DNA from: Xanthomonas pisi DSM 18956
GTDB lineage: Bacteria > Pseudomonadota > Gammaproteobacteria > Xanthomonadales > Xanthomonadaceae
DNA length: 64,000 nucleotides
NCBI RefSeq assembly: GCF_001010415.1
Contig: NZ_JPLE01000006.1
Span: forward strand, 83,968-147,967
Reading direction: 5' to 3'
The stretch's first letter is position 1. Each line of letters opens with the position of its first letter. Made by a program: the position numbers and the translations under genes. Under the pieces are notes generated by a model. It saw only the letters and a list, made by a program, of their open reading frames with translations, was not told the origin of the DNA and did not search any database. This document shows positions 51,987 to 63,978 of this stretch, piece after piece.

Positions 51987-52240
51987 TGGTGCGGTGTCCT
52001 CGCCGATTGCGGGACCGTTGGCGGCATGGATGCCGCCATCGAGCCCCCATGGACGGGTTTACGGCGTGTCCCGCGAGTGGCGAGGGCACCGCGCACTCGA
52101 CGCTGCAAATGTGCTGTGGGGCGCTTGCCAGCCAACCCTCGCGGGACACGCGGCAAGTCCGTGCTTGCAAGCTCTTGCGCGGTATCCATGCCGCGCAAGG
52201 TCCCGCGACGGTGAGCAGGCAAGGAGCAGTCGAGCCGATC
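51987..52240. repeat. Long imperfect palindrome, copy 2
   Basis: Begins TGGTGCGGTGTCCTCGCCGA like copy 1 and has the same arm order, with scattered substitutions in both arms (for example a T for C in GGGTTTACGGCGTG, GCAAGTCCGTGC on the right arm). Divergence between copies suggests the duplication is not recent or that the units are separate insertions. Confidence 0.75.
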
Positions 52241-52319
52241 TGGTTGCCTCGCATTCGATCATGCAGCTAGCAAATGGCACGACGCGTTGATTTCGCGGCG
52301 AGAAATCGTGGTCGCCGTC

Positions 52320-54992
52320 TCAGCGATAGGCGTGGCGTGCGCTGGCCAGCAGGGTGCTCAGGCGGTCCTGCGGCTCCAGGCGGAACACCGCCACTGCGTC
52401 CACCAGCTGCGCGGCCTGGTCTTCCATCGAGCGCGCCGCTGCGGTGGCTTCTTCCACCAGGGCGGCGTTCTGCTGGGTGGTTTCGTCCATCTGGGTCACG
52501 GTCTGGTTGACCTGGGTGATGCCGGCGGCCTGCTCGCGCGAGGCGCTGGTGATCTCGCCCATGATGTCGGTGACGCGCTGCACCGAGCCGACCACCTGCT
52601 GCATGGTGCTGCCGGCTTCCGACGCCAGCGCGGCGCCGTTGCCGATGCGGGTCACCGAGTCTTCGATCAGGTGCTTGATCTCCTTGGCCGCACCGGCCGA
52701 GCGCTGGGCAAGCGTGCGCACCTCCGAGGCCACCACGGCAAAGCCGCGGCCCTGCTCGCCGGCACGTGCGGCTTCCACTGCGGCGTTCAACGCCAGGATG
52801 TTGGTCTGGAAGGCGATGCCGTCGATGACGCTGATGATCTCGGCGATCTTCTTGGACGAGGCGTCGATGTCGGCCATGGTGGTGACCACGCGGCCGACCA
52901 CATCGCCGCCCTTGGCGGCAACACCGGCGGCATCGAGCACCAGGCGGTTGGCCTGGTCGGCATTGTCGGCGTTCTGCTTGACGGTGGCGGTGAGCTCTTC
53001 CATCGACGCGGCGGTTTCTTCCAGCGCGGCGGCCTGTTGCTCGGTGCGCCGCGACAGGTCGCCGTTGCCGGTGGCGATTTCGGTGGCGGCCGAGTTGATC
53101 GCCAGCGACGCATCCTTGATGCGACGCACGATGCCGGCCAGCTGGTCGGCGGTGGCGTTGGCATCGTCGCGGATGGTGGCGAACACGCCTTGCAGCTCGC
53201 CGTCCATGCGTGCGGTGAGGTCGCCCTGCGACAACGAGGACAGCAGCGCGGATACCCGCGACAGGCCGTCGGCGTTGTTGTCCAGCAGCATGTTCAGTTG
53301 TTGGGCGAGCTGTAGCAGGAAGCCCTGCTTGCCGTCCAGGCTGACGCGTTCGCTCAGGTCGCCGACGGCGGCCGCCTGCACGATGCGTGCGACTTCTTCT
53401 TCCACCTGCACTTCCTGGGTGCGGTCGGCCCACTCGACCACAAAACCCATGCGCTCGCCTGCGGCGCCCAGCACCGGGCTGACCACCAGCCGCATGGTGC
53501 GGCCGCCGACATGGATCTGCGCGACGTGGGTGCTGGTGAGCTGATCGAGCATGCGTGCCTGATGCTCGGGCTTGCGGTGGAACTGGTCGATGCTGGCGTT
53601 GATCAGGGCATCGGCATCGAAGTTGGGCAGGTCGCGGCGCAGATCGTCCTGCACGCTCTTGAGCATGCGCTGCAGCGGACGGTTGACGTAGATGATGCGG
53701 CGGTCGGCATCGGCGATCATCACGTTGGTGCTGACATCGTCCAGCGCGGTGCGCACGCGCAGCGCCTCGCTGGCGATCAGGTGATCGCGCTCCAGCCGCG
53801 CGCGCAGATCGTCGCGCATGGTGCGGGCATTGAGCAGCAGACGGCCGAGTTCATCGTGCCGGTCGATCTCGATGGGATTGTCCAGACGGCCGGCGGCGAC
53901 ATCGCCGAGCACACGTTCCACCGCCAGCAGCGGGCGGGTCACCATCTTGCGTGCGGCGATGAACACCACCGCGATGCACAGCCCCAGCACCACCAGCGAG
54001 AACAGCAGCATGCTGCCCATCAGCTGGTCGAGCGGGCCGTCGATGGCGCTGCGCGGCTGGGTGCCGATCACCGCCCACTGCCACGGCGCATAGCGCTGTG
54101 CGGTGACCTCGAACGCCTGCGCGTTGCCCTTGGCATCGCGCAGCTGCAGGTTGGCGCTGGGTTGCTTGCCGTCCAGCACCGACTGCAGCACAGCTTGCTG
54201 ATCGGCCGGCACCAGTGCCGACAACGTCGCCGGTGTCCCCGGCGGTGCGGCGATGATCTGGCCCTGGTGCTCGCCCGGTGCCATGTCGGCGATGACGAAG
54301 TAGCCGTCCTGTCCCAGCTTGGTGGTGCTGACCTGGGCCTTGAGCGCGGCCAGGCCCTGGGTGTAATTGCGGCCGACGAACAGCGCGCCGATCACCTCGC
54401 CGGCAGCGTTGCGCAGCGGCGCGTAGTACGTCATGTACTGGTCGCCGAACAACTGCGCCTGGCCGGTGAAGGGCTTGCCTGCGGACAGTGCGGCGTAGGC
54501 CTTGCCCTTGCGATCGAGCAGGGTGCCGATCACGCGCTCGTTCTGCTTGTTGCGCAGCGAGGTGGTGATGCGCACGAAGTCGTCGCCGGTGCGCGCGAAG
54601 ATGGTCGCAACGCCGCCGGTGGCCTGCGCGAAGCGGTCCACCGCATCGAAATTGAGATTCAGCGCCTGCGTGCCGGAGCGCAGCGTGGGCGTGTTCTGCT
54701 CACCGATGGTCACGGTGCTGGCGGTATCCAGTTCGCGTGCGCCGCGCGGCAGCATGTCGTCGAAGACGCTGCCCAGACGCTCGGTGCCTTCGGTCAGGGT
54801 GACGTCGTACATCGCCACCGACTGCTGCATCAGCCGCGTGCTCGAACGCAGCTCGGCCTTGACCTGGGATTCGATGTCGCCGGCCGATTGCCGGTAGATG
54901 GTCAGGGCGAGCAGCCCCAGCGACAACGCGATGACCAGGGTGAGCAATGCGGACAACCGCGTGCCAACGGAGAGTCGGTTGAAAAAATGCAT
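52320..54992 (-). CDS. Methyl-accepting chemotaxis protein with Cache and PAS domains
   Basis: 890 residues, the largest receptor here. A membrane helix (about 12-32), a large periplasmic sensor of about 290 residues of the Cache_3-Cache_2 type ([17 protein letters not shown] and G-A-L-F-V-G-R-N-Y), a second helix (about 330-350), HAMP, PAS, then the signalling domain with the standard tip. It ends L-A-S-A-R-H-A-Y-R and has no W-x-x-F tether. Cache sensors bind small molecules such as organic acids directly; the ligand is unknown. ATG 54992 gives the membrane start. Confidence 0.95.
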   Translation of the reverse strand: MHFFNRLSVGTRLSALLTLVIALSLGLLALTIYRQSAGDIESQVKAELRSSTRLMQQSVAMYDVTLTEGTERLGSVFDDMLPRGARELDTASTVTIGEQNTPTLRSGTQALNLNFDAVDRFAQATGGVATIFARTGDDFVRITTSLRNKQNERVIGTLLDRKGKAYAALSAGKPFTGQAQLFGDQYMTYYAPLRNAAGEVIGALFVGRNYTQGLAALKAQVSTTKLGQDGYFVIADMAPGEHQGQIIAAPPGTPATLSALVPADQQAVLQSVLDGKQPSANLQLRDAKGNAQAFEVTAQRYAPWQWAVIGTQPRSAIDGPLDQLMGSMLLFSLVVLGLCIAVVFIAARKMVTRPLLAVERVLGDVAAGRLDNPIEIDRHDELGRLLLNARTMRDDLRARLERDHLIASEALRVRTALDDVSTNVMIADADRRIIYVNRPLQRMLKSVQDDLRRDLPNFDADALINASIDQFHRKPEHQARMLDQLTSTHVAQIHVGGRTMRLVVSPVLGAAGERMGFVVEWADRTQEVQVEEEVARIVQAAAVGDLSERVSLDGKQGFLLQLAQQLNMLLDNNADGLSRVSALLSSLSQGDLTARMDGELQGVFATIRDDANATADQLAGIVRRIKDASLAINSAATEIATGNGDLSRRTEQQAAALEETAASMEELTATVKQNADNADQANRLVLDAAGVAAKGGDVVGRVVTTMADIDASSKKIAEIISVIDGIAFQTNILALNAAVEAARAGEQGRGFAVVASEVRTLAQRSAGAAKEIKHLIEDSVTRIGNGAALASEAGSTMQQVVGSVQRVTDIMGEITSASREQAAGITQVNQTVTQMDETTQQNAALVEEATAAARSMEDQAAQLVDAVAVFRLEPQDRLSTLLASARHAYR

Positions 54993-55445
54993 AAGAGTGG
55001 CCTTGCCCGGGGGAGGGCGTTACGGATGCGTGAGTGCGATAACGGCCGTCTATGCGTGAAATTGATCATTTCTGTAGAAATCGGCACAACAGGGGGCGAT
55101 TTATTCAGTCATGGCTCATTGGAAGCGGTTTCAGTCCGGTCGGGCGCGCCAGCCGGTTGTAAATTCGATGTGAAGGCGGAGCGGGTGGGGTCCAGGGTTG
55201 GATCGCCTGCATGCCCACGATTGCGTAAGAACACGGGCATAAAGAGGGCCGCGTCCCCTCGCAAGGGAAGCGGCCCACAAGATCCGCGCAGTGCGGACTC
55301 GAACGACTCTCGAACGTTTTGTGTTGCTGATGGTGGTGCGCCCGGCGCGTGGAGCGCGCACTGCGTGGTTGCCTGTTGCACCGCCAATGCTGCGTCGTCC
55401 TGCACGCGTTGATGGCTGTCAGCGCCTTGCTTGCTGTCGGTGAGT
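54993..55445. other. Gap between two MCP genes
   Basis: No gene. It holds the hairpin at 55250-55280. The stretch just upstream of the Cache-type MCP (55030-55110) is locally A+T-rich and probably contains its promoter, but I cannot define it. Confidence 0.5.
55250..55280 (-). terminator. Hairpin downstream of the MCP gene at 55446-57707
   Basis: GGGCCGCGTCCC, a seven-base loop, then GGGAAGCGGCCC form a 12-bp stem with one mismatch. It lies about 165 bp beyond the stop, and a T-containing tail (TCTTTATG) follows on the minus strand. Confidence 0.6.
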
Positions 55446-57707
55446 TCAGAACTCCTGCCACCCGCTGGCGTCGGCTGTGGCGGCAGATGCGCTGACTGCA
55501 GCGCGGCGCGCCATCGCTGGCGTGGCGGCGCTGCGTGCAGCCGGACGTGCCGGCATGCGCGCACTGGCCGGCGTGCCGGCGATGGCGGCCAGCTGACGCG
55601 TGACCGGCGCCTGCGCCTGGACCTTGAACACGGCCACGGCTGCAGTGAGTTGTTGTGCCTGCTCTTCCATCGCGCGCGCGGCAGCGGTGGCTTCTTCCAC
55701 CAACGCTGCGTTTTGCTGGGTGGCTTCATCCATCTGCGTCACGGTGAGGTTGACCTGCTCGATACCGGCCGACTGCTCCTGCGAGGCGGCAGAGATCTCG
55801 CTCATGATGTCGGTGACACGCTGCACCGAGGACACGATCTCGGCCATGGTCCTGCCGGCCTGATCCACCAGTTGCGAGCCATCGGCCACGCGCTGCACCG
55901 AATCGCCGATCAGGTCCTTGATCTCCTTGGCTGCCGCCGACGATCGCTGCGCCAGCGTGCGCACCTCCGAGGCCACCACGGCAAAGCCACGGCCTTGCTC
56001 GCCGGCGCGCGCCGCTTCCACCGCTGCGTTCAAGGCCAGGATGTTGGTCTGGAAGGCGATGCCGTCGATCACGCTGATGATGTCGGAGATCTTTTTCGAC
56101 GAGGCTTGGATGCCGGCCATGGTATCGACCACCTTGCCGACCACTTCGCCGCCTTGCGAGGCCACGTGGGCGGCACCGATGGCAAGCTGGTTGGCCTGGC
56201 GTGCGCCCTCGGCGTTCTGCTTGACGGTGGAGGTGAGCTCTTCCATCGAGGCGGCGGTTTCTTCCAGATTGGCCGCCTGTTGCTCGGTGCGCTGCGACAG
56301 ATCGTTATTGCCGGTGGCAATCTCGCTGGCGGCGGCGTTGATCGACAACGCAGAGGTCTGGATACGCCCGACGATGCCGGCCAATTGGCTGGCGGTGGCG
56401 TTGGCGTCGTCGCGCATCTGTGCGAACACGCCCTTGAAGTCGCCGTCCATGCGCGCGGTGAGGTCGCCCGCTGCAATGGCCTGCAACATGCCCGACAGCG
56501 ATTGCAGGCTGCCATCGGCGGTGGCCATCAACTGATTGAGGCTCTCGACCATGATGCGGAAGTCGTACTGAAACTGCGCCGCATCGCCGCGTGCGCTGAA
56601 GTCGCCATTGGCAGCGGCGTTTGCCAGGTGCTTGATCTGTTGGTTCATCGCAGCCAGGTTTGCCTTGACCTGCGCCATGGTGTTGGTGAGTGCGGCTTTT
56701 TCGCCGGGTAGCTGGTCCATGTCGTCGCTGAGGTCGCCGATCGCATAGCGGCCCATGATCTGCGCCAGGCGTGTGGTGACCTGGATGTGGCTGTCGACCA
56801 GCGCGTTGGTATCGCCTGCCATGCGACCGAAATCGCCTGGGAATGCGTCGCCATTCATGCGGAAGCTGATCTGGCCGGCATCATGGCGCTTGGCCATGTC
56901 CAGCTGCGCGGTGATCAGGTTGCGCACCTGCGCCTGCATCTTGTCCATCGCCTGCAACAGGCGGCCGGTCTCGTCGCCGGCATCGGTATGCACGGCATTA
57001 TCGAGCTTGCCGTCGGCAATTGCTTCGGCAGCGCGGGTGGCACGGCTCAGCGGCCGAGTGAGGCTGCGGGTGATCAGCAAGCCCAGCGTGCCGCTGAGCA
57101 GCACCACCAGCAGCGAACCGCCGACCAGCAGCTTGCGCGAATCGTCCATCGATTGCAGCGCAACCGCTGCGGCCTCGGCGGCGAGTTTGTCCTGCAGGGC
57201 GATGTTGTCGCCGATCTTGTCCTGCCATTGCTGCAGCGCGGGCGCGGCCTGGTTGAGCAGCAGTGGCAGCGCTTCGTCGCTGTGGCCGGACATCACCAGA
57301 TCGATGATGCGGTTATTCAAGTCGCGCACCGTGGGGGTGAGCCGATCGATGTCGTCGCGAATGGCCTTGCCCTGTTCGGAGACGGGCATGGCGTACAAGG
57401 CCTCGCGCGCCTTGGCATAATCGGCGCGCGCGCGCTTGATCTTTTCGATGAACTTCAGATTGTCGGCATCGCTGGTCGGCAGCACCACGTTGCGCAGCTC
57501 TGCGGCGATGATGTAGTTCGCATTCATCATGTCGTTGGACAGACGGATCTTGGTCATGTTCTGGTGCACCAGGTCATCGACCAACCCGCGTGCCGAGGTC
57601 AGGCCGCGGTAGCCGATAAAGGCGATGCAGCCCGACAGCAGGATCAACACGGCAAAGGCGCCGGCCAGGCGTGGTCCGACATTGAAACGCAGCAAAAAAG
57701 AGTTCAT
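55446..57707 (-). CDS. Methyl-accepting chemotaxis protein, 4HB sensor and poly-HAMP, with tether
   Basis: 753 residues. A membrane helix (about 11-31), a helical 4HB-type periplasmic sensor of about 150 residues, a second helix (about 190-210), then several HAMP-like repeats in series: [33 protein letters not shown] and [10 protein letters not shown]. The signalling domain follows, and the protein ends G-W-Q-E-F, a CheR/CheB docking site. It is close to the receptor at 58494-60758 along its whole length. ATG 57707 starts the first helix; the frame extends upstream but into untranslated sequence. Confidence 0.94.
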   Translation of the reverse strand: MNSFLLRFNVGPRLAGAFAVLILLSGCIAFIGYRGLTSARGLVDDLVHQNMTKIRLSNDMMNANYIIAAELRNVVLPTSDADNLKFIEKIKRARADYAKAREALYAMPVSEQGKAIRDDIDRLTPTVRDLNNRIIDLVMSGHSDEALPLLLNQAAPALQQWQDKIGDNIALQDKLAAEAAAVALQSMDDSRKLLVGGSLLVVLLSGTLGLLITRSLTRPLSRATRAAEAIADGKLDNAVHTDAGDETGRLLQAMDKMQAQVRNLITAQLDMAKRHDAGQISFRMNGDAFPGDFGRMAGDTNALVDSHIQVTTRLAQIMGRYAIGDLSDDMDQLPGEKAALTNTMAQVKANLAAMNQQIKHLANAAANGDFSARGDAAQFQYDFRIMVESLNQLMATADGSLQSLSGMLQAIAAGDLTARMDGDFKGVFAQMRDDANATASQLAGIVGRIQTSALSINAAASEIATGNNDLSQRTEQQAANLEETAASMEELTSTVKQNAEGARQANQLAIGAAHVASQGGEVVGKVVDTMAGIQASSKKISDIISVIDGIAFQTNILALNAAVEAARAGEQGRGFAVVASEVRTLAQRSSAAAKEIKDLIGDSVQRVADGSQLVDQAGRTMAEIVSSVQRVTDIMSEISAASQEQSAGIEQVNLTVTQMDEATQQNAALVEEATAAARAMEEQAQQLTAAVAVFKVQAQAPVTRQLAAIAGTPASARMPARPAARSAATPAMARRAAVSASAATADASGWQEF

Positions 57708-58078
57708 GGAATCGCTCGGCTCGAAGGGATGGGGTGCATGACATCGACCGGGTGGCAGGTCACCGTGCGCTCGTGTCCGCTTGTCGGCATGCCCAGTGGT
57801 AACGGCGGCATCTGCGGCGAATTGACAAGATGCGCAGTGCCGGTACAGCGCTGGATCACACAGGTGAGCAGGGCGTGTGGATGCGGTTGACGATGCTGGA
57901 AACTGTGCCGAGTTGTGCGAATTGGATGTTGGAATGTGGTGTTTTTGCGTGGGTGGGGCCAAGTGACATCTGGCTGTCATCTTGGGTTTCACGTGCCTTG
58001 CACGGGCGTTGCGATGGCAGCGACATTGAAACGAGCGCAGCCAGGGCACTGGTGGTGTTGGCTTGCCTGCTGCGCCGT

Positions 58079-58176
58079 ACCCTCACCCCAACCCCTCTCC
58101 CGAGGGGAGAGGGGCTTTGGCGTTGAGTTTTGTTGATCTTCCGATGGGAGAGGGGCTTTGGTGTTGAGTTTGTTGC
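58079..58176. repeat. REP-like repeat with a 41-bp tandem duplication
   Basis: TACCCTCACCCCAACCCCTC-TCCC and GAGGGGAGAGGGGC make the usual palindrome. The string GGGAGAGGGGCTTTGG(C/T)GTTGAGTTT then occurs at 58105 and again at 58146, a period of 41 bp. Confidence 0.7.
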
Positions 58177-58311
58177 TCCGTGCGCTGTGTACTTCTGGCT
58201 GATAAGTGCGGTGCTGTCTGGAAGCCGAGTGGCTGCTGCTGCGTGATCGGCCTGTTGCCGCTGCGTGTCTGTCGAGCGTCGGGCACGCGAGCAAGTTGCC
58301 TGCCAAAACGT

Positions 58312-58344
58312 GCAAGGCCGACCCGCTAAGCGGGCCGGCCTTGT
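58312..58344 (-). terminator. Long hairpin downstream of the MCP gene at 58494-60758
   Basis: GCAAGGCCGACCCGC, a three-base loop, then GCGGGCCGGCCTTGT form a stem of about 15 bp with two non-Watson-Crick positions. It lies 150 bp past the stop. Confidence 0.6.
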
Positions 58345-58493
58345 GTTCGACGTTGCGCGGTGTTTGGTCCGCCGATAAAGGGACGTTTAGCGATTGGAGC
58401 GTGCAGATCTGATCGCGCGCGTGTCAGTTCGCGCGTGCAACCCGGTTCCCGGATCCGGCGCACGGCCTCGCCTCTTGAACGGCGTTACCGCGC

Positions 58494-60758
58494 TTAGAAC
58501 TCCTGCCAGTCAGCCGCGTCGTTGGCCGATGCCGCTGCCGTGGTCTGCATTGCGCCACGTCGCGGTATGGCGGTGGCGTTGGGGCGTACCACCGGGCGCG
58601 GCGCGGTACGCGCGTTGGCCGGCGCGCTGGCGATGGCCGACAGGCGGCGCGCAACCGGGGCGTGGTCGGCGACCTTGAACACTGCAACGGCTTCGGTGAG
58701 CTGCTGCGCCTGTTCTTCCATGGCGCGGGCGGCGGCAGTGGCTTCTTCCACCAGGGCGGCATTCTGCTGCGTGGTCTCGTCCATCTGGGTGACGGTCTGG
58801 TTGACCTGTTCGATACCGGCGTACTGCTCCTGAGATGCCGACGAAATCTCGCCCATGATGTTGGTGACGCGCTGCACGCTGGCCACGATGTCGGCCATGG
58901 TGGTGCCGGCCTGGTCGACCAGCGTTGCGCCTTGCGCCACCTTTTCCACCGAGTCGTCGATGAGGTGCTTGATCTCCTTGGCCGCACCAGCCGACCGCTG
59001 CGCCAGTGTGCGCACTTCCGAGGCCACCACCGCAAAGCCGCGGCCCTGTTCGCCGGCACGCGCGGCTTCCACTGCGGCGTTCAGGGCCAGGATATTGGTC
59101 TGGAACGCAATGCCGTCGATGACGCTGATGATCTCGGCGATCTTCTTCGAGGAGGCCTGGATGTCGGACATGGTGGTGACCACGCTCGCCACGACCGCGC
59201 CGCCCTGCGATGCCACTGCAGCGGCGCCGATGGCGAGCTGGTTGGCCTGGCTGGCGTGTTCGGCATTCTGCTTGACGGTGGAGGTGAGTTCTTCCATCGA
59301 GGCGGCGGTTTCTTCCAGATTGGCCGCCTGTTGTTCGGTGCGTTGCGACAGATCCTGATTGCCGGTGGCGATCTCGCCGGAGGCCAGGCCGATCGCGCCG
59401 GCCGCTTCCTGGATGCGGCCCACGATGTTGGCCAGCTGCTCGGCAGTGGCATTGGCGTCATCGCGCATCTGCGCAAACACGCCCTGGTACTGGCCGGTCA
59501 TGCGCGCGGTGAGGTCGCCGGCGGCGATCGACTGCAGCAGGGCGGACAGCGACTGCAGGTTGCCATCGGCGGTGGCCATCAAGGTGTTGAGGCTTTCCAC
59601 CATGATGCGGAAGTCGAACTGGAACTGCTCGGCGTTGCCGCGTGCGGTGAAGTCGCCATTGGCCGCCGCCTGGGCAAGGTGCTTGATCTCGTGATTCATC
59701 GTGGACAGGTTGTGCTTGACCTGATTCATCGCTGTGGTGATCGCGGCTTTTTCGCCAGGCAATTGCGGCATGTCTTCGCTCAGGTCGCCGATGGCGTAGC
59801 GCTCCACCAGGTGGATGGTCTGCATCTTGACCTTGATGTGCGCAGCGACCAGCTCGTTGGTGTCCTTGGCCATGCGGCCGAAGTCGCCGGGGAACGCCCC
59901 GGCATCCATACGGAAGCTGATCTGGCCCGCATCGTGGCGCTTGGCCATGTCCAGCTGCGCACTGATCAGGTTGCGTACCTGGTCCTGCATCTTGTCCATC
60001 GCCTGCAACAGGCGGCCGGTTTCGTCGTTGGTGGTGGTGCGCACATCGTTGTCGAGATTGCCGTTGGCAATGGCTTCGGCGGCGCGGGTGGCTTGCGACA
60101 GCGGACGCACCAGGCTGCGGGTGATGGCCCAGCCCAGCAGGCCGCTGATCAACACCACCGCCAGGCCGCCGCCGATCAGCAGCGTGCGGCCGCGTGCCAT
60201 CGCCGTGGTGGCCACTGCATTGGCTTCCTGGGCGCGCTTGCGCTGCAGCGCCGTGTATTCCAGTAGCGCGTCCTGCCACGCCTGCGTCGCAGGCGCTGCA
60301 CGTTGCAGCATCAATGGCAATGCTTGATCGGCCTTGCCCGCAAGTCCGAGATCGAGCACCTGGCGGTTGAGTGCGCTGGCGGTCTTGTTGTTCTGATCGA
60401 TCTTCTCGCGGATGGCCTGCGCTGCCGGCGTCGCCGAGAAAGCGTAGAGCTGCCCGTGCACCTTGTCGTAGATGCCGCGCTGTTCTTCGATGATGGCGGC
60501 GAAGCGACGGTTTTCCTCGTCGGTGGTCGGCAGCACGACATTGCGCAGCTGCACGGCAATGACCGAGACAGCGTTATTCATCTCTTGCAGATGCTGGACG
60601 ATGACCATGTTGCGATTGGTCAATGTATCCAGGCTCTGACGCGCTTGCGCTAGCGTGTAAAGGCCAGCGGCAACCAGTGCGCACGACAGCAGGATCAGTG
60701 TGCCGAACGCGAAAGTCAGCCGCTTGCCGACGTTGTACCGTTGAAGAAGAGCGATCAT
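58494..60758 (-). CDS. Methyl-accepting chemotaxis protein, 4HB sensor and poly-HAMP, with tether
   Basis: 754 residues, closely matching the receptor at 55446-57707. Membrane helix (about 12-34), helical periplasmic sensor with [15 protein letters not shown], second helix (about 190-212), serial HAMP-like segments ([37 protein letters not shown]), signalling domain and C-terminal D-W-Q-E-F. The shared L-R-N-V-V-L-P-T segment in both sensors suggests related ligands. Tip-region sequence is almost the same as in its neighbours. ATG 60758 begins the first helix. Confidence 0.95.
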   Translation of the reverse strand: MIALLQRYNVGKRLTFAFGTLILLSCALVAAGLYTLAQARQSLDTLTNRNMVIVQHLQEMNNAVSVIAVQLRNVVLPTTDEENRRFAAIIEEQRGIYDKVHGQLYAFSATPAAQAIREKIDQNNKTASALNRQVLDLGLAGKADQALPLMLQRAAPATQAWQDALLEYTALQRKRAQEANAVATTAMARGRTLLIGGGLAVVLISGLLGWAITRSLVRPLSQATRAAEAIANGNLDNDVRTTTNDETGRLLQAMDKMQDQVRNLISAQLDMAKRHDAGQISFRMDAGAFPGDFGRMAKDTNELVAAHIKVKMQTIHLVERYAIGDLSEDMPQLPGEKAAITTAMNQVKHNLSTMNHEIKHLAQAAANGDFTARGNAEQFQFDFRIMVESLNTLMATADGNLQSLSALLQSIAAGDLTARMTGQYQGVFAQMRDDANATAEQLANIVGRIQEAAGAIGLASGEIATGNQDLSQRTEQQAANLEETAASMEELTSTVKQNAEHASQANQLAIGAAAVASQGGAVVASVVTTMSDIQASSKKIAEIISVIDGIAFQTNILALNAAVEAARAGEQGRGFAVVASEVRTLAQRSAGAAKEIKHLIDDSVEKVAQGATLVDQAGTTMADIVASVQRVTNIMGEISSASQEQYAGIEQVNQTVTQMDETTQQNAALVEEATAAARAMEEQAQQLTEAVAVFKVADHAPVARRLSAIASAPANARTAPRPVVRPNATAIPRRGAMQTTAAASANDAADWQEF

Positions 60759-61402
60759 GTTGGAGTCTCAAGGGCGATGGGCAGGAAAGGGCGATGCGCA
60801 TCGGCAGCGGCGCGTCATCCAGACGTCGGGCACTTACCGGTGCGGGCATGCATCCGGCCGATCCATCGGTGCGCGTGAGGGGTCGTCACGCTGCGCTCGA
60901 TTGCAGGGCAGGTCTGCTTGCTTGTGTCCGGTAACGGCGTTGGCGACGGTTGCTGAACTCGCAAGGGCGGACGCGTATGGGCGGCCGTCACCGAGGTGAC
61001 GTGCGTGTGCACAAGTGGGCTGAAAACCCTGATGCGAGCGCTGCCGACGCATTGCCGGTGGCTTGGGATTTCACTGTTCGATCACGTGCGCATGCGTGAT
61101 GGACATGTGCAGGAAGGGCACTGCCGGGTGGATGCACCGGCTTGAAAAGCGAAACCGGGGTGTCGCCGGATTCGAATACGCTGGGGCGCGACGACGTACT
61201 GTCGCGGTCCCCCAACGTGTCATCGGCATCGCGGTTGCCGCGGTGACGTCAGAGTCAGCAGGTCAGCCGCCTGGTCGGCACGGCAACCAGACAGCGGTGA
61301 CGCGGGCCATGTCATCGCCAGGCGATCGCCGCGCCGGGATCTCAACGCTGTCTGCACAACCGCACAATCCCATGACAGCGCGAGGAGCGCGCCCGGCAGC
61401 GA
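60759..61402. other. Gap between two MCP genes, no gene seen
   Basis: About 640 bp with no supported gene on either strand. A small inverted repeat CGTCAC-CGAG-GTGACG lies at 60986-61001. I see no clear terminator for the MCP at 61403-63871 and no definable promoter for the one at 58494-60758. Confidence 0.5.
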
Positions 61403-63871
61403 TCAGGCCGCCCGACCGAGGCGTGGCGAGGCGACCGCCTGTAGCTGGAACACCGACACTGCATCGCGTAGCTGCTGCGCCTGTTCTTCCATCGCGCGCG
61501 CGGCGGCGGTGGCTTCTTCCACCAGCGCGGCGTTCTGTTGGGTCGCCTGGTCCATTTGCGAGACGGTCTGGCCGACCTGCTCGATGCCTTGCGACTGCTG
61601 CAGCGAGGCCTCGCTGATCTCGTGCATGATCGTGGTGACGTTGCGCACCGAGTCGACGATGTCCTGCATCGTGCGCCCTGCCTGGCCGACCAGCTGGCTG
61701 CCATGCTCGACCCGGCTGACCGAATCGTCGATCAGGTGCTTGATCTCCTTGGCCGCAGCGGCCGAGCGCTGCGCCAGGGTGCGCACTTCCGACGCCACTA
61801 CCGCAAAGCCGCGACCCTGTTCCCCGGCACGCGCGGCTTCCACCGCGGCGTTCAAGGCCAGGATATTGGTCTGGAAGGCGATGCCATCGATCACGCCGAT
61901 GATGTCGGCGATCTTTCTGGAGGCAGCCTGGATGCCGGCCATGGTGCCGACCACCTGGCCGACCACCTCGCCACCTTGCGAGGCGACGGCGGCCGCGCCG
62001 ACCACCAGCTGATTGGCGCGCTTGGCGTGCTCGGCGTTGTTGCGCACGGTGGAGGTGAGTTCTTCCATCGAGGCGGCGGTTTCTTCCAGATTGGCCGCCT
62101 GTTGCTCGGTACGCTGCGACAGGTCCTGGTTGCCGGATGCGATCTCGCTGGCTGCATCGTTGATGGCATCGGTGGAGCGCTGGATGCGCCCGACGATATC
62201 GGCCAGCTGCGTCACCGTGGCGTTGGCATCGTCGCGCATGCGTGCGAACACGCCGTGGAAATCGCCCTGCATGCGGCTGGTGAGATCGCCCGCGGCGATC
62301 GCCTGCAGCACGTTGGACAGCGATTGCAGGTTGGCGTCGGCGGTGGACATCAACTGGTTGAGGCTGTTCACCATCGCGCGGAAGTCGTACTGGAAGCGCT
62401 GCGCATCGCCGCGCACGCTGAAGTCGCCATTGGCGGCGGCCTGCGCCAGCAGTTTGATTTCGCTGTTCATCGCCGACAGATTGGCCTTGACGGTGTCCAT
62501 GGTGTCGGTGAGCACGGCCTTCTCGCCGGGTAGGCGTTGCATGTCCTGGCTCAGATCGCCGATGGCGTAGCGCGACATGATCTGCGCCAGCTGCATCTTC
62601 ACCGCGATATGCGAACCGACCAGGGCGTTGGTGTCGCGCACCATGGTGGCGTAGGCGCCGGGGAAGCTGTCGGCCTGCATGCGGTAGCTGATCTGGCCGG
62701 CGTCGTGGCGCTGCGCCATCTCGCTCTGCGCAGCCAGGACGCGCTGCACCTGTTCCTGCATCTGGCGCATGTTGTCGAGCAGCTGGCCGGTTTCGTCGCG
62801 GCTGGGCGGCACGATGCGTTCGTCCAGCATGCCCTGCGCGATATTGGCCGCCACTGCAGCGGCGCGGCGCACATTGCGGGTGAGGTTGGACAAGGTGTAC
62901 CAGCCCAGCGCGGCGATCAGCAGCGCGAGCAGCGACAGGCCGGCGACGGCCTGATACATCGCATTGCGTGCATCCACCAGGTGGCGCTCGGATTGCCGCT
63001 GCAAGGCTTGCAGCGAGATGCTGCTCAGCTCCTGCATGGCCTGGCCAAGCGCATCGAGCGCGGCATTCCACTGCGTGTCGGCCTGCGCATCGCTGCCTTT
63101 CAGTGCCGTGGCAAGGGACTTCAGTGCGTCGTTGGCGCGGGTGGCCTCGGCGTTGGCGGCATCGGCCAGGGCGGGGTCGGGCTGTTCCAGCAGGCCCATT
63201 GCCTTGTCCAGCTCATGCCGGAAGCGCACGTGATTGCGCTGCAACTGGGTGAGCTGTTCGCGCAGCATGGCGCGGTCGTCGCCGGCCTGCGACGGGTCGT
63301 TGGCCGCATCCAGGCGGGTCAGCGATTCGGTGGCGTCGGGGCTATAGATCAGGGTCGCCACCACCAGGTGGTAGCTTTCGATATACGGGGTGTAGACCAA
63401 CTGGCTGTCGTCGCGCAGCGCATCCAGCGCAGCGAAGGCTTGCTCGCTCACGCCGCTGTAGCCGCTGGCCGCAGTGGTGGAAACGTGGCGCTGCTGCAGG
63501 GCGAGCAGTTGTTTCTGGCTGCGTTCGAAACCGGGCATCGCTGCCGTGGTGGCGAGCAGTTGCTGCAGATCGCGTTGGGCGCGTTGCGCTGCTGCCTCGG
63601 CGGTGGCGCCACTGTCGACATGGGCAGCGTGCAGATCGGTAATCAGGCCCAGCATCTGCCCAAGCGGGGCGTAGCTGCGCAATTCGTTAGTACTGATGGC
63701 GACGCTTTCATTGAGCTTGCCGCGATAGAGCAGCACCGGGATCACCATGCCGACCAATGCCAGTACACCGATCGCACCGAGCTTTTTGACAATGGCCAGA
63801 TCGTCCCAGCGGCTGGTCCAGCGACGCGGGGAGGATGGGGCGGTGTGCGGCAGCGCGGGAGCAATGGTCAT
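61403..63871 (-). CDS. Methyl-accepting chemotaxis protein with large helical sensor, no tether
   Basis: 822 residues. An N-terminal cytosolic stretch rich in Ser and Pro (about 25 residues) precedes the first helix (about 30-50). The periplasmic region is about 260 residues, all-helical and rich in Ala, Gln and Leu, larger than a 4HB and of a type I cannot name. After the second helix (about 313-333) come serial HAMP-like segments ([37 protein letters not shown]) and the signalling domain. It ends P-R-L-G-R-A-A and lacks the W-Q-E-F tether, so methylation would rely on tethered neighbours in the array. Confidence 0.93.
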   Translation of the reverse strand: MTIAPALPHTAPSSPRRWTSRWDDLAIVKKLGAIGVLALVGMVIPVLLYRGKLNESVAISTNELRSYAPLGQMLGLITDLHAAHVDSGATAEAAAQRAQRDLQQLLATTAAMPGFERSQKQLLALQQRHVSTTAASGYSGVSEQAFAALDALRDDSQLVYTPYIESYHLVVATLIYSPDATESLTRLDAANDPSQAGDDRAMLREQLTQLQRNHVRFRHELDKAMGLLEQPDPALADAANAEATRANDALKSLATALKGSDAQADTQWNAALDALGQAMQELSSISLQALQRQSERHLVDARNAMYQAVAGLSLLALLIAALGWYTLSNLTRNVRRAAAVAANIAQGMLDERIVPPSRDETGQLLDNMRQMQEQVQRVLAAQSEMAQRHDAGQISYRMQADSFPGAYATMVRDTNALVGSHIAVKMQLAQIMSRYAIGDLSQDMQRLPGEKAVLTDTMDTVKANLSAMNSEIKLLAQAAANGDFSVRGDAQRFQYDFRAMVNSLNQLMSTADANLQSLSNVLQAIAAGDLTSRMQGDFHGVFARMRDDANATVTQLADIVGRIQRSTDAINDAASEIASGNQDLSQRTEQQAANLEETAASMEELTSTVRNNAEHAKRANQLVVGAAAVASQGGEVVGQVVGTMAGIQAASRKIADIIGVIDGIAFQTNILALNAAVEAARAGEQGRGFAVVASEVRTLAQRSAAAAKEIKHLIDDSVSRVEHGSQLVGQAGRTMQDIVDSVRNVTTIMHEISEASLQQSQGIEQVGQTVSQMDQATQQNAALVEEATAAARAMEEQAQQLRDAVSVFQLQAVASPRLGRAA

Positions 63872-63978
63872 CGGTGCGTCTCATGGGCGTACGCAGACTA
63901 TCGGCCGATACCTCTTATGCCTTGAGCCGGCCGGCATCGCTGCCGACCGGAACCGTTCAGGCAGTTGAGTTCGCTTGC

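Larger units (their letters stand above)
51428..52319. other. Gene-free gap with two long palindromic repeats
   Basis: Almost 900 bp without a gene. Open frames on both strands cross it only because it is G+C-rich and repeated. The content is dominated by the two repeat copies at 51651-51895 and 51987-52240, separated by about 90 bp of unique sequence. Confidence 0.65.
57708..58493. other. Gap between two MCP genes with repeats
   Basis: Nearly 790 bp without a supported gene. It contains a REP-like repeat with a short tandem duplication (58079-58176) and a long hairpin (58312-58344). The half nearest the MCP at 55446-57707 should carry its promoter, which I could not define. Confidence 0.55.

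Noticed and set aside
51569..52270. Open frames of 230-240 codons on the plus strand between ycgR and an MCP gene
   Set aside because: They run through two palindromic repeat copies in more than one frame, show no domain, and have no ribosome site.
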